From: an uncultured Eubacteriales bacterium
GTDB taxonomy: Bacteria; Bacillota; Clostridia; Oscillospirales; Acutalibacteraceae
Assembly: GCA_905198155.1 (NCBI GenBank)
Contig: CAJKBQ010000008.1
Location: 1-64,000, forward strand
Direction: 5' to 3'
Length of the DNA: 64,000 bases
In this document: piece after piece, positions 8,211-15,581 of the stretch
Layout of the letters: the number at the start of each line of letters is the position of its first letter
How positions within the stretch are numbered: the first letter of the stretch is position 1
Translations under genes and position numbers: made by a program
Notes under the pieces: generated by a model
The model's input: the letters and a program-made list of their open reading frames with translations, nothing else
The model's database searches: none
What the model was told of the DNA's origin: nothing

Positions 8211-8265
8211 GGAGCGACTGAACTTGCAAGGAAGTGCGCCCATGAAATACACCCCCCGCTGCTGA
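8200..8265 (+). pseudogene. Truncated HEPN toxin gene (N-terminal stump)
   Basis: A TTG start at 8200 preceded by GGGAGG (8185-8190) opens a frame reading LYREERLNLQGSAPMKYTPRC and stop. The first eight residues, (L/M)YREERL, are a typical HEPN N-terminus found behind MNT genes. After residue 9 the similarity ends and a stop follows, with no HEPN catalytic R-x4-6-H motif in any frame before the sigE terminator. The intact ribosome site and start show that the pair was once complete. Confidence 0.6.
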
Positions 8266-8328
8266 CTTTTACAGCGGAGATGAGTGCCAGCGCGCCCAAC
8301 GCCTATTAACACCCCCTGATATCCCCCC

Positions 8329-8388
8329 AAAAAAAACACACCACACCGCCGTCCCGCGCGCCCAAAGCGCCCGGTTCCCGGCGGTGTT
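8329..8388 (-). terminator. Intrinsic terminator of sigE
   Basis: On the minus strand a GC-rich hairpin with outer stem ACACCGCCG/CGGCGGTGT (8379-8387 and 8343-8351) is followed by a run of eight T. Confidence 0.8.
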
Positions 8389-8399
8389 TTCAATCTCAA

Positions 8400-9104
8400 T
8401 TATCCAATTTTCTCCAACTCCACCCGCAGCTGCCGCAGAATCCGCTTTTCCAGCCGCGAAATGTACGACTGCGAAATCCCAAGCACGTCGGCGACCTCTT
8501 TCTGCGTGTGCTCCGACCGGCCATTCAGCCCGAACCGCAGCTCCATAATCATCCGCTCCCGCTTCGGCAGCCGGTCTACGGCTTGGTGCAGGCTGCGTTT
8601 TTCGGCCTCGGATTCCAAGTTTTGCCCCACCGTGTCCGGTTCGCTGCCCAGCACGTCCGACAGCAGCAGCTCGTTCCCGTCCCAGTCCACGTTCAGCGGC
8701 TCGTCGATGGACAAATCGTTGCGGTACTGCGCTGTTTTGCGCAGGAACATCAAAATTTCGTTTTCAATGCAGCGGGACGCGTAGGTTGCCAGTTTGATGT
8801 TCCGCTCCGGCTGAAACGTCCGCACCGCTTTAATCAGCCCGATCGTCCCGATCGAGATCAAGTCCTCGATCCCGGCGGCGCGCGTCTCGAACTTGCGCGC
8901 GATGTACACCACCAGCCGCAGATTGTGCGTAATCAGCTCTTCGCGCGCTGGCTCGTCCCCGGCGCGGATGCGGCGCATCACTTCGGCCTCCTGTTCGGCC
9001 GTCAGCGGACTGGGGAGCACCTCTGACCCGTTGATGTAAAACAGCATATTTTTCTTTCGTACGCTGCGGAAGATTCGCAGCAGTTGATCCCAAAGATGAC
9101 ACAT
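8400..9104 (-). CDS. sigE: Sporulation sigma factor SigE precursor (pro-SigE)
   Basis: 234 residues. It directs early mother-cell transcription. The N-terminal stretch of about 30 residues before region 1.2 (LPSPLTAEQEAEVM) is the amphipathic pro-sequence that SpoIIGA removes after asymmetric division. Region 2 reads NLRLVVYIARKFETRAAGIEDLISIG, and region 4 ends with EVADVLGISQSYISRLEKRI, both close to the Bacillus protein. AAAGGA precedes the ATG. It lies 45 bases downstream of spoIIGA on the same strand, the conserved arrangement, and ends at a strong terminator. Confidence 0.96.
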   Translation of the reverse strand: MCHLWDQLLRIFRSVRKKNMLFYINGSEVLPSPLTAEQEAEVMRRIRAGDEPAREELITHNLRLVVYIARKFETRAAGIEDLISIGTIGLIKAVRTFQPERNIKLATYASRCIENEILMFLRKTAQYRNDLSIDEPLNVDWDGNELLLSDVLGSEPDTVGQNLESEAEKRSLHQAVDRLPKRERMIMELRFGLNGRSEHTQKEVADVLGISQSYISRLEKRILRQLRVELEKIG

Positions 9105-9149
9105 GGCAATAATCCTTTCTGCAAAATATTCGATATAAAGCGGTGAATG

Positions 9150-10031
9150 CTACCGCCCGCCGACGGAAGAAGGATCGCTCGCCCGATCCGCAAATGCCGC
9201 CGCCGGAAAAATGGCGTCATACCCGGTGGCATCGCGCAGCTCGGCGCACGACGCCACATACAGTTCCGCCGCAGGGCGCAGCGGTTCGTCGTCGGACGCG
9301 ATGGATTCCGGCTGGCACGCCGGGAGCAGCCCGCCGCCGCGCAGCGTGTCGAACCGGACGAACCGGAAATGCTGCCGCGCCAGCCGGGCGGTTTCCGGCT
9401 CGGATGTCCCGTCGGTCACGCCGTGCAGCGGGACGAATACCGGCTCCGTCAGTGCGCGGTCGGCGACGATGACCGGCAGGCCGCTGACCGGTTCCGTCAG
9501 CAGGTTGCCGCTGTCCACCAGCCCGACCCCGCATACCGTGCGGCCGTTGCCGCTCAGGTGGAACCGCACGACGCGCGGCCGACGCCGTGTCCGCAGCAGG
9601 CGGCGCACGGCGGTCAGCGCACCGTAAATCGCGACGGTGATTGCCACGAATACCGGCGGCGAGATCGAAAAATATACCATCCCGCCGTGCCAGTACAACC
9701 CGTCCGGCCGCACGAACGCCCACAGCGCGTACCAAACGCCCGACCATATCGCGCCCGCCCCGTACAGGCACGCGACCTGCGCCAGCAGTGCGCGCGGCGA
9801 ACGAATGCCGAATGCGACCGCGCACATCGCCGCCCCGGCGATGCCTGCGCCGGCCGCCGGAACCCATGATGCCGGAACCAGAATCAGCAGCGATGCCGCT
9901 CCGCCGATCAGTGCGGCCAGCGCCATCCGAACGCGCCGCACCGGCCGGCGGCAGACCGCCGCGCACAGCCGCAGCAAAAAATAATCGGTCAACGCGTTTG
10001 CAGCGACCAGCATATCGGCGTACAGAACCAT
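9150..10031 (-). CDS. spoIIGA: Sporulation sigma-E factor-processing peptidase SpoIIGA
   Basis: 293 residues, close to the family length of about 300. The first 140 residues hold about five membrane helices beginning MVLYADMLVAANALTDYFLL, the usual SpoIIGA opening. The C-terminal cytosolic half is an aspartic-protease-like domain with the catalytic motif DSGN (Asp173), corresponding to D-T/S-GN in Bacillus. It sits in the septal membrane and cleaves pro-SigE on receiving SpoIIR. The start at 10031 follows GGAGG. Sequence conservation outside the motif is low, as usual in this family; neighbourhood with sigE makes the call secure. Confidence 0.93.
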   Translation of the reverse strand: MVLYADMLVAANALTDYFLLRLCAAVCRRPVRRVRMALAALIGGAASLLILVPASWVPAAGAGIAGAAMCAVAFGIRSPRALLAQVACLYGAGAIWSGVWYALWAFVRPDGLYWHGGMVYFSISPPVFVAITVAIYGALTAVRRLLRTRRRPRVVRFHLSGNGRTVCGVGLVDSGNLLTEPVSGLPVIVADRALTEPVFVPLHGVTDGTSEPETARLARQHFRFVRFDTLRGGGLLPACQPESIASDDEPLRPAAELYVASCAELRDATGYDAIFPAAAFADRASDPSSVGGR

Positions 10032-10065
10032 GCGGATGCCTCCCTCCGGCTTGTTCTTCTGTTCC

Positions 10066-10127
10066 ATTATATGCCAGTCCAGCGAAAAAATCCGTCGAAA
10101 CGCGCGAACCGCAAAAAAAGCGTCGAA
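10066..10127 (-). promoter_or_regulatory. spoIIG promoter with two Spo0A-like boxes
   Basis: Minus-strand TATAAT (10066-10071) lies 35 bases before the spoIIGA start and has no good -35 at 17 bases. Instead two CGTCGAA boxes (10093-10099 and 10121-10127; 0A-box consensus TGTCGAA, one mismatch each) lie upstream. The nearer begins 21 bases from the -10, recalling the long-spacer, Spo0A-activated spoIIG promoter of Bacillus. Confidence 0.5.
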
Positions 10128-10184
10128 GCCCACGCAGGACTTCAACGCTTGCTTTGGGGACGGCGGCTGCAATTTATGTAGCCG

Positions 10185-10544
10185 CTATCCGTTTTTTCGG
10201 TCGGTCAGTCCGAAACTGATGGACAACGCCTGGTCGATTCGCCGCATCGACGCACCGTCCAGCCGGCCCATGCATTCTTTGAGTCGGCGCTTGTCGAGCG
10301 TCCGAATCTGTTCCAGCAGTACAATCGACTCCCGTGCCAACCCGCTGGTGCCTTCGGTCAGGCGGATATGGGTCGGCAGTTTTGCTTTGTCTTTCTGGCT
10401 GGTGATTGCCGCAGCAATCACCGTGGGGCTGAACCGATTGCCCACGTCGTTCTGAACGATCAGCACCGGCCGCATCCCGCCTTGTTCCGAGCCGACGACG
10501 GGGCTCAGGTCCGCGTAATAAATATCGCCGCGATGCACAGTCAC
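10185..10544 (-). CDS. mazF: MazF/EndoA-type mRNA interferase
   Basis: 119 residues, the length of Bacillus EndoA. It opens with the family signature VHRGDIYYADLSPVVGSEQGGMRPVLIVQND and keeps RLTEGTSGLARESIVLLEQIRTLDKRRL. Such enzymes cut single-stranded mRNA at short U/A-containing sites. GTG start. No MazE/EndoAI antitoxin gene lies upstream: only about 130 bases separate it from the lipoprotein gene, and no ORF of suitable size is there. In Bacillus the order is acpS-ydcC-alr-endoAI-endoA; here acpS, a lipoprotein and mazF remain while alr and the antitoxin are absent. Confidence 0.93.
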   Translation of the reverse strand: MTVHRGDIYYADLSPVVGSEQGGMRPVLIVQNDVGNRFSPTVIAAAITSQKDKAKLPTHIRLTEGTSGLARESIVLLEQIRTLDKRRLKECMGRLDGASMRRIDQALSISFGLTDRKNG

Positions 10545-10656
10545 ACTTCTTCACGCTCCGCTTCTTTTTGGTTTGGACGAAAATAGTGTGTCCGGCTGCG
10601 CCGGATTTTATACCGGCCAGCCACTCCATCCTATTCCGATTTCTAAAAAATCGTCC

Positions 10657-10686
10657 AAAAAACCGGCCGCCTCACGCAGCAGCCGG
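10657..10686 (-). terminator. Terminator after the lipoprotein gene
   Basis: Minus strand: stem CCGGC/GCCGG (10682-10686 and 10663-10667) followed by TTTTTT. It lies between the lipoprotein and mazF, so mazF probably has its own promoter. Confidence 0.55.
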
Positions 10687-11187
10687 AACCGAAGCCGTGT
10701 TTTTTTCGGCATATTCCAGTGCGATTTCCGCGTTTGCAGCCGGAAATGACAGATGAATTATTTTTCCGTTCCCGTCCATCTCAATCCGCACGACGGTGCC
10801 GTCGGCAACGGCGCTGCCCACCCAGCCGGAAGTCCCGTCCGTCCAGCTCCACGCCGCCGTCACGGCCGCCGGGAGCGTGCGGAGGACGCTGTCCGCCGGA
10901 AATACCGTCGCCGGAACGGCAAACGATGCGCTGCCGGACGTCACGACGTATTGTGTACCGTCGTACGTCCACGAAGGCGCGCACGACGCGCAGTCCGGCC
11001 GAATCCCGACGGTGAATCCGTCCCAATCAAATGTTCCAGTGCGCGTGTCCCCATTGATTTCGGCGCGATACGTGCCGGAGCCGCCCACCTGCATCTCCGG
11101 CCGCCCCACGGGCGCCGCTTTTTGGCATCCCATGCACAGCATGACGCACAGCGCCCCGGCAATGATCGGTATGATTCGCTTACGCAA
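10672..11187 (-). CDS. Lipoprotein of unknown function at the GerS/YdcC position
   Basis: 171 residues. A short positive N-terminus (RKR), hydrophobic stretch (IIPIIAGALCVML) and lipobox CMGC predict a membrane-anchored lipoprotein with mature N-terminal cysteine at about 21. The rest is rich in beta-strand patterns without a motif I recognise. The TTG start at 11187 has AGGAG 8 bases upstream. In Bacillus and Clostridioides the acpS/alr neighbourhood carries a spore-linked lipoprotein (YdcC, GerS); the same position suggests a germination or envelope role, but I see no clear sequence match, so this is inference only. Confidence 0.6.
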   Translation of the reverse strand: MRKRIIPIIAGALCVMLCMGCQKAAPVGRPEMQVGGSGTYRAEINGDTRTGTFDWDGFTVGIRPDCASCAPSWTYDGTQYVVTSGSASFAVPATVFPADSVLRTLPAAVTAAWSWTDGTSGWVGSAVADGTVVRIEMDGNGKIIHLSFPAANAEIALEYAEKNTASVPAAA

Positions 11188-11255
11188 ACAGGACACTCCT
11201 TTCCAAATGGGCGGTGGGGGAGACGAGGCGCGGTGTGGGAAGTTGCCGCGGCCGA

Positions 11256-11500
11256 TGGCAACTCTTTTGGGTGTGGCGCAAGGATAGCGCAACGTGGCCA
11301 ATCGCTGCGGCCGCAAGCAACTCCCTCAGTCTCGCGCCTGCGGCGCGAGCCAGCTCCCTCGCGAGGGAGCCTTGGGGGTCGTATTGTCAGTGTAGCGCCT
11401 TAGGACAATAAACCATCGGCCGAAAAAATTATCCGACTACATGGATTTCGTGGTACATGGCTCCCTCGCGAGGGAGCTGCCGAGAGGCTGAGGGAGTTGC
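11256..11500. repeat. Palindromic dispersed repeat element, copy 1
   Basis: The 363-base gap 11188-11550 holds no gene but a structured element. It is bounded by GCAACTCCCTCAG (11317-11329) and its inverse CTGAGGGAGTTGC (11488-11500) and contains two GCTCCCTCGCGAGGGAGC palindromes or close forms. A second partial end, GGCAACTCTTTTGGG, lies about 60 bases further out (from 11257). A clearly related copy lies at 34365-34626, sharing the ends, the palindrome and an internal ATAAACCATCGGCCG box. No ORF inside. It resembles a non-autonomous, MITE-like or intergenic palindromic repeat. Confidence 0.75.
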
Positions 11501-11550
11501 CCCTCCACCCGCACTGCAACCAGACAGAGCAACTATCCCCCGCGGCAAAA

Positions 11551-13047
11551 TTAGCCCCCCAAATCCATTTCCATCTCCCCAAACACCGTCCCCAAATCCG
11601 CCGCCATGTCGGACGGCTGCATCACCCGCGGGTGGAGCCGCCGGGCGCATAAATCCCCGGCGCGCCCGTGCAGATAAACCGCCGCCGTCGCCGCGTCAAA
11701 TGCATCCATGCCCTGCGCCAGCAGCCCCGTCAGCAGCCCGGCCAGTAAATCGCCGCAGCCGCCTTTGGCCATCCCGCTGTTGCCGGCACAGCAAATGCGG
11801 ACGCGCCCATCCGGCGCAGCAATCACCGTGTGATGCCCTTTCAGCACCACGCAAACGCCGTGCGCCTGCGCAAATGCCCGCGCCGTCGGGACGCGCGCCG
11901 TCTGAATCTCCTGCACCGTGCCGCCGACCAGCCGCGCCATTTCGCCCGGATGCGGCGTCAGCACGCACGGCGCACCGTAGGCGTCCAATGCATCTATATG
12001 TGCCGCCAGCAAATTTATACCGTCGGCGTCAATTACCATCGGCCCGTCGCCGCGCGCCAGCAGCGCCGCCAGCATCCGATCGGCGCAGTCGTCCGTCCCG
12101 CCGCCGCAGCCGAACAGCACCGCGTCCGCTCGACCCAGCGCGCCGCATACCGCCGCCGTGTCGCCCGGCCGGTACGGTAAATATACCGGCTCCCACAGCG
12201 TCCCCGCCAAGATCGGATACAGCGTGTCCGGCACCGCCAATTGCACCAGTCCGCAGCCGCTGCGCAGCGCGCCGGTGGCCGCCAGCGCCGCAGCGCCCGC
12301 CATCCCGTACGACCCGCATACGCACAGCGCCCGGCCAAAGCTGCCTTTGCTGCTTTCCTCCGGCCGCAGCGGCAGCATCGCGGAAATGTCCCCGCCGTCG
12401 GGCAGCTCGGCATACGGCGCGTCCGCCGTCGGCGGCGTCCCGATGTCGATCACCGTGACGCGCCCGCAGAACCCGTCGGACGGCGCGTGCAAATGCACCG
12501 GCTTCCGGCAGATGAATGTCAGCGTGTCGTCCGCGCGGAAGGTCAGCGGGTCGGCGCGGCAGGCGTCGCATTCCGCCCCGCTGGGCAGATCGAGCGCCAC
12601 GCGGCGCGCCCGGCAGCGGTTGACGCGATCCATCACGGCCGCAGCCCGGTCGCTGAGCGCCCCGTGGAACCCGATGCCGTACACCGCGTCCACAACCACC
12701 GCGTACCCGTCCGCCACCGGTGCATCCGGCGCAAGCATCCGGACGGATTCGCACCCGTCGAGCATCCCGGCCGCTTCTTGCGCCAGTTCCGTGACCGGCG
12801 CGCCGTCCACGCGCAGAATGTCCACCGCGCGCCCCTGTTCGGCGAGCACGCGCGCCGCAACATACCCGTCGCCGCCATTGTTGCCCTTGCCGCACAGGAT
12901 CAGCACGCGCCCCGCCGGGCAGTTTTTCAGTATCCATTGTGCCGCCCGCGTCCCGGCGCGCCGCATCAGCGTGCGCAGATCGGTTCCCTGCGCAACGGCA
13001 TTTTGTTCCATTTGCCGCACTTCGGCGGCGGTGTAAACGCTTTGCAT
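11551..13047 (-). CDS. nnr: Bifunctional NAD(P)HX epimerase/dehydratase
   Basis: 498 residues. The N-terminal half is the YjeF epimerase domain (CGKGNNGGDGYVAARVL near residue 58; Asp in VVVDAVYGIGFHG). The C-terminal half is the ADP/ATP-dependent dehydratase (CARKD) domain (KGSFGRALCVCGSYGMAGAA, VLTPHPGEMARL, GNSGMAKGGCGDLLAG). It repairs hydrated NADH and NADPH. The start at 13047 follows AGGAGG by 6 bases and gives the family N-terminus. It is downstream of acpS, a common clostridial arrangement, with 63 bases between them. Confidence 0.95.
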   Translation of the reverse strand: MQSVYTAAEVRQMEQNAVAQGTDLRTLMRRAGTRAAQWILKNCPAGRVLILCGKGNNGGDGYVAARVLAEQGRAVDILRVDGAPVTELAQEAAGMLDGCESVRMLAPDAPVADGYAVVVDAVYGIGFHGALSDRAAAVMDRVNRCRARRVALDLPSGAECDACRADPLTFRADDTLTFICRKPVHLHAPSDGFCGRVTVIDIGTPPTADAPYAELPDGGDISAMLPLRPEESSKGSFGRALCVCGSYGMAGAAALAATGALRSGCGLVQLAVPDTLYPILAGTLWEPVYLPYRPGDTAAVCGALGRADAVLFGCGGGTDDCADRMLAALLARGDGPMVIDADGINLLAAHIDALDAYGAPCVLTPHPGEMARLVGGTVQEIQTARVPTARAFAQAHGVCVVLKGHHTVIAAPDGRVRICCAGNSGMAKGGCGDLLAGLLTGLLAQGMDAFDAATAAVYLHGRAGDLCARRLHPRVMQPSDMAADLGTVFGEMEMDLGG

Positions 13048-13110
13048 CGCAAATTCCTCCTGAATCTCTGGGATATCGTCCATCCAATCAAAAAAATCGG
13101 GTCGCCGGAT

Positions 13111-13467
13111 TCACTCCGCCTCCCCGATTACAATCACACTGGTATACGCCCGCGTGTGCGTCACGCTGACGGAAAACCGCACGCCGGCCGCAATTTCCGC
13201 CGCCCGGCCGCTCAGCTGCAAATACGGCGCGCCGTTTTCCGCGCGCAGCAGCTCCACCTCGCGCAGCGAAAACCCGCGTACGCCGGTGCCCAGCGCCTTG
13301 CCCAGCGCTTCTTTGGCGCACCAGCTGGCCGCCACGCTGCCGACGGGGAACCCGCGGCGTTCCAGCAGCCGGTATTCCGCGTCGCCCAGCACCGTCCGGC
13401 AGAACCGCGGCCGCCGCATGGCGCGCGCGATGCGGTCATTTTCTTCCAGGTCAATGCCCAAACGCAT
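13111..13467 (-). CDS. acpS: Holo-[acyl-carrier-protein] synthase
   Basis: 118 residues, typical AcpS. The magnesium-binding and catalytic motifs are GIDLEENDRI (residues 4-13) and WCAKEALGKALGTG (about 49-62), plus SVTHTRAY near the end. It transfers 4-phosphopantetheine from CoA to acyl carrier protein for fatty-acid synthesis. Its start overlaps the end of the upstream membrane protein gene by 17 bases. Confidence 0.95.
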   Translation of the reverse strand: MRLGIDLEENDRIARAMRRPRFCRTVLGDAEYRLLERRGFPVGSVAASWCAKEALGKALGTGVRGFSLREVELLRAENGAPYLQLSGRAAEIAAGVRFSVSVTHTRAYTSVIVIGEAE

Positions 13468-13981
13468 GGAACGCCACCTGCCGCTTCAAAAACGGCTTGA
13501 TCGCGGCCAAAATCCGGTCGCTCGGCGAAAACACCACCAGCACATGCCCCAGGTCTTTGTGCATCAGCTCCATGCTCCACGCGTCGGAATCGGGCTTGTT
13601 GTCGTCCGTATACAGAATCTTGTCGAAGGTTTTCTGCGCGGCCTCGTCGGGATTGAATTTTTTCATCTCGTCCACGTCGCGGCACTCGAACGTAATCTGC
13701 CGTTTGCGGCGGCTGCGCGCGATGATTTTATCGATGACCATGTACCCGTTGGTGACGCTGTATTCGTACTCCACCCGGAACGACCGGATCAGGTACCAGT
13801 CAAGGAAGATCACGCCCGCCAGCGCGGGGAGAATGAACATGGTGCCATAATTGCCCAGCTGATTCAGCACGATCAGCAGGACGTAGTACAGCACGATGCT
13901 GCCCAGCACGATGCCAAAGATTTTTGCGTAATCTTTGCCGCTGTTTTTGCGTTTTACAATATATTCGTTGAAAATATCCAT
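13451..13981 (-). CDS. DUF6106-like two-helix membrane protein
   Basis: 176 residues. Starts MDIFNEYIVKRKNSGKDY, followed by a double hydrophobic segment (IFGIVLGSIVLYYVLLIVL and MFILPALAGVIFLDWYLI), then a cytoplasmic part with EYEYSVTNGYMVIDKIIARSRRKR. This pattern (two membrane spans, then a PH-like EYEY-TNG strand) matches what I recall of DUF6106 proteins of Clostridia; the function is unknown. The start is placed at 13981, after AAAGGA; the open frame upstream lacks similarity. It overlaps acpS and is probably co-transcribed with acpS and nnr. Confidence 0.65.
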   Translation of the reverse strand: MDIFNEYIVKRKNSGKDYAKIFGIVLGSIVLYYVLLIVLNQLGNYGTMFILPALAGVIFLDWYLIRSFRVEYEYSVTNGYMVIDKIIARSRRKRQITFECRDVDEMKKFNPDEAAQKTFDKILYTDDNKPDSDAWSMELMHKDLGHVLVVFSPSDRILAAIKPFLKRQVAFHAFGH

Positions 13982-14111
13982 GAAAAAATCCGTTCCTTTC
14001 GCGTCCGTCCAAATCTTTCTTTCATTGTAGCACATTCCGCCCCAAAATGCAATCCAATTCGTTCGGCAAATATCTGAATTTTTTATGTACGATCGTACAA
14101 ACCGCGCGCCG

Positions 14112-14561
14112 TCACGGCAGCACCGCGAACAGCGCGCCCGCAATGTCCAAAATATCGTCCAGCGCAATCGCCGTCCCGTCCGCCATCACGATTCGGCGGC
14201 CGTCTAGGTCGATTTTCTGCACCGTTCCGTCCACCGTGACGTATGCGCCGCCGGATTTCCGCGCGTCTGGGCAAAAATACGTCACCGCGACCTCCGGTTC
14301 CTCACGGAGATGCTCTGCCAGCAGCTGGTATTTCAAATTCAGCGCGATCAGCGCCTGTTCATCCAGCTCCAATTTTTCGTGCGTCAGCCGCGCCCCTGCC
14401 CGTCCGCGTTCCAGCCGCGTCAGATCCCACTCCGTTTCCGGGTCGCGGATCATCCGGCCGCTTCCGGACTGTGAGTAGTGCAGCACCTCCCCGGCTTTGG
14501 TGAAGCTGCCGTATTCGACCGTTTTGATAAACGCCATGGATTTCAACAGGTTCATGTCCAT
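14112..14561 (-). CDS. Fusion of a degenerate LysR HTH with a YolD-like domain
   Basis: 149 residues. Residues 1-63 read like a LysR-family helix-turn-helix (MNLLKSMAFIKTVEYGSFTK, AGEVLHYSQSG, LERGRAGARLT). The recognition helix differs from the normal SQSGISRMINDLE at several points, including a proline (RDPETEW). Residues 65-149 switch to a YolD-like pattern: a predicted helix, then VTVDGTVQKIDLDGRRIVMADGTAIALDDILDI, a small beta domain. No effector domain remains. A G-rich site precedes the ATG. YolD-like proteins often accompany Y-family polymerases, but none is nearby. The reading frame is intact; whether it is expressed is unknown. Confidence 0.6.
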   Translation of the reverse strand: MDMNLLKSMAFIKTVEYGSFTKAGEVLHYSQSGSGRMIRDPETEWDLTRLERGRAGARLTHEKLELDEQALIALNLKYQLLAEHLREEPEVAVTYFCPDARKSGGAYVTVDGTVQKIDLDGRRIVMADGTAIALDDILDIAGALFAVLP

Positions 14562-14623
14562 TGCGATCCCCCCGATTCGGCCGGTTTCATTTGAAAATGC
14601 ATTTGCAATGCGGATCCCGCTTT

Positions 14624-15460
14624 TTATGATACATCATTTTGTGCGGAGCTGCAAGCGGGGCAGGGAGCAAAATCCGGACGGGATTCTGCGCTGCGGTGCC
14701 GGTACGCCGTTGGAGACATCCCCACATACCGCGCAAAAAACCGGGAAAACGGCGACACCTCGCCGAACCCGACGGCCGATGCGACGGCGCTCACCGGGGC
14801 GTCTGTGGTGCGCAGCAGGTCGCACGCGGCATCGATCCGCTGCCGGATGATGTACTGCTTGGGCGGAACCCCGACTTCGCGGACGAAAAGATTGTACAGG
14901 TATCGGTCGCTGATGTGCAGCGCATCGGCAATCCCGCAAACCGTCGGCGGTGCGGACAGGGACGATTCAATGTGCATTTTTGCCTGCCGGATCAGCGCGC
15001 GCTCTCCGGTCGGGCGCGTGCCGGCGGTGTGCATGGCCCATATTTCAAAAAAGACGGCGAGCGCTTCATAATGCGGTATGGCGCCTGCCCGCAGGCGCAG
15101 CCGTTCCGCCAGCCGCAGCAGCGCGGCGGTAAACGGTACGGGGAACTGCGCCGCAGCGCAGCCCGCATGGCGAACATACGATTCCGCCGCGCTGCCGCCG
15201 AAAATAAGCCAAAAATATTGCCACGGCTGCGCCGGGTCGGCATGATATTCGTGCAGCTGCCCCGGACGGATCAGGAATCCGTTCCCCGCTGCGACCGGCT
15301 GCCCGTTGAATATGCCGCGGCCGCGCAGCACATAGTGCAGAATATACCATTCCCGCCGGCCGGGTCCCCAATGCGCCTGCGCGCCGTCCTGCTCGATCCC
15401 CATTCCGGAAACGTAAATCGGTTCGCGGTCGTCGTAATCGGTGATGAAGCAACACGCCAT
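14624..15460 (-). CDS. AraC-family transcriptional regulator
   Basis: 278 residues. The N-terminal cupin sensor (residues 1-150, with FLIRPGQLHEYHADP) is followed by two C-terminal HTH motifs (GIADALHISDRYLYNLFVREVGVPPKQYI and SAVASAVGFGEVSPFSRFFARYVGMSPTAYR). It is divergent from the GH27 alpha-galactosidase gene, with a shared 120-base control region, so it probably activates that gene when an alpha-galactoside or related sugar is present. The inducer is not predictable from sequence. Confidence 0.9.
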   Translation of the reverse strand: MACCFITDYDDREPIYVSGMGIEQDGAQAHWGPGRREWYILHYVLRGRGIFNGQPVAAGNGFLIRPGQLHEYHADPAQPWQYFWLIFGGSAAESYVRHAGCAAAQFPVPFTAALLRLAERLRLRAGAIPHYEALAVFFEIWAMHTAGTRPTGERALIRQAKMHIESSLSAPPTVCGIADALHISDRYLYNLFVREVGVPPKQYIIRQRIDAACDLLRTTDAPVSAVASAVGFGEVSPFSRFFARYVGMSPTAYRHRSAESRPDFAPCPACSSAQNDVS

Positions 15461-15507
15461 TCTGTCGGCCCCCTATGATTTTGTCATATTTCCGTATGGT
15501 TTTCCGA

Positions 15508-15536
15508 TTGCATTCGGTACGGAACTCTGATATGAT
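15508..15536 (+). promoter_or_regulatory. Promoter of the GH27 gene
   Basis: TTGCAT (15508-15513), 17-base spacer, TATGAT (15531-15536), in the divergent gap with the AraC gene. Confidence 0.6.
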
Positions 15537-15581
15537 TATACCAGAAATCCTACACGTTTGTCAATCGGAGGAACACAAAAA

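Noticed and set aside
11317..11500. Insertion sequence
   Set aside because: Inverted ends are present, but there is no transposase reading frame inside; kept as a repeat element only.
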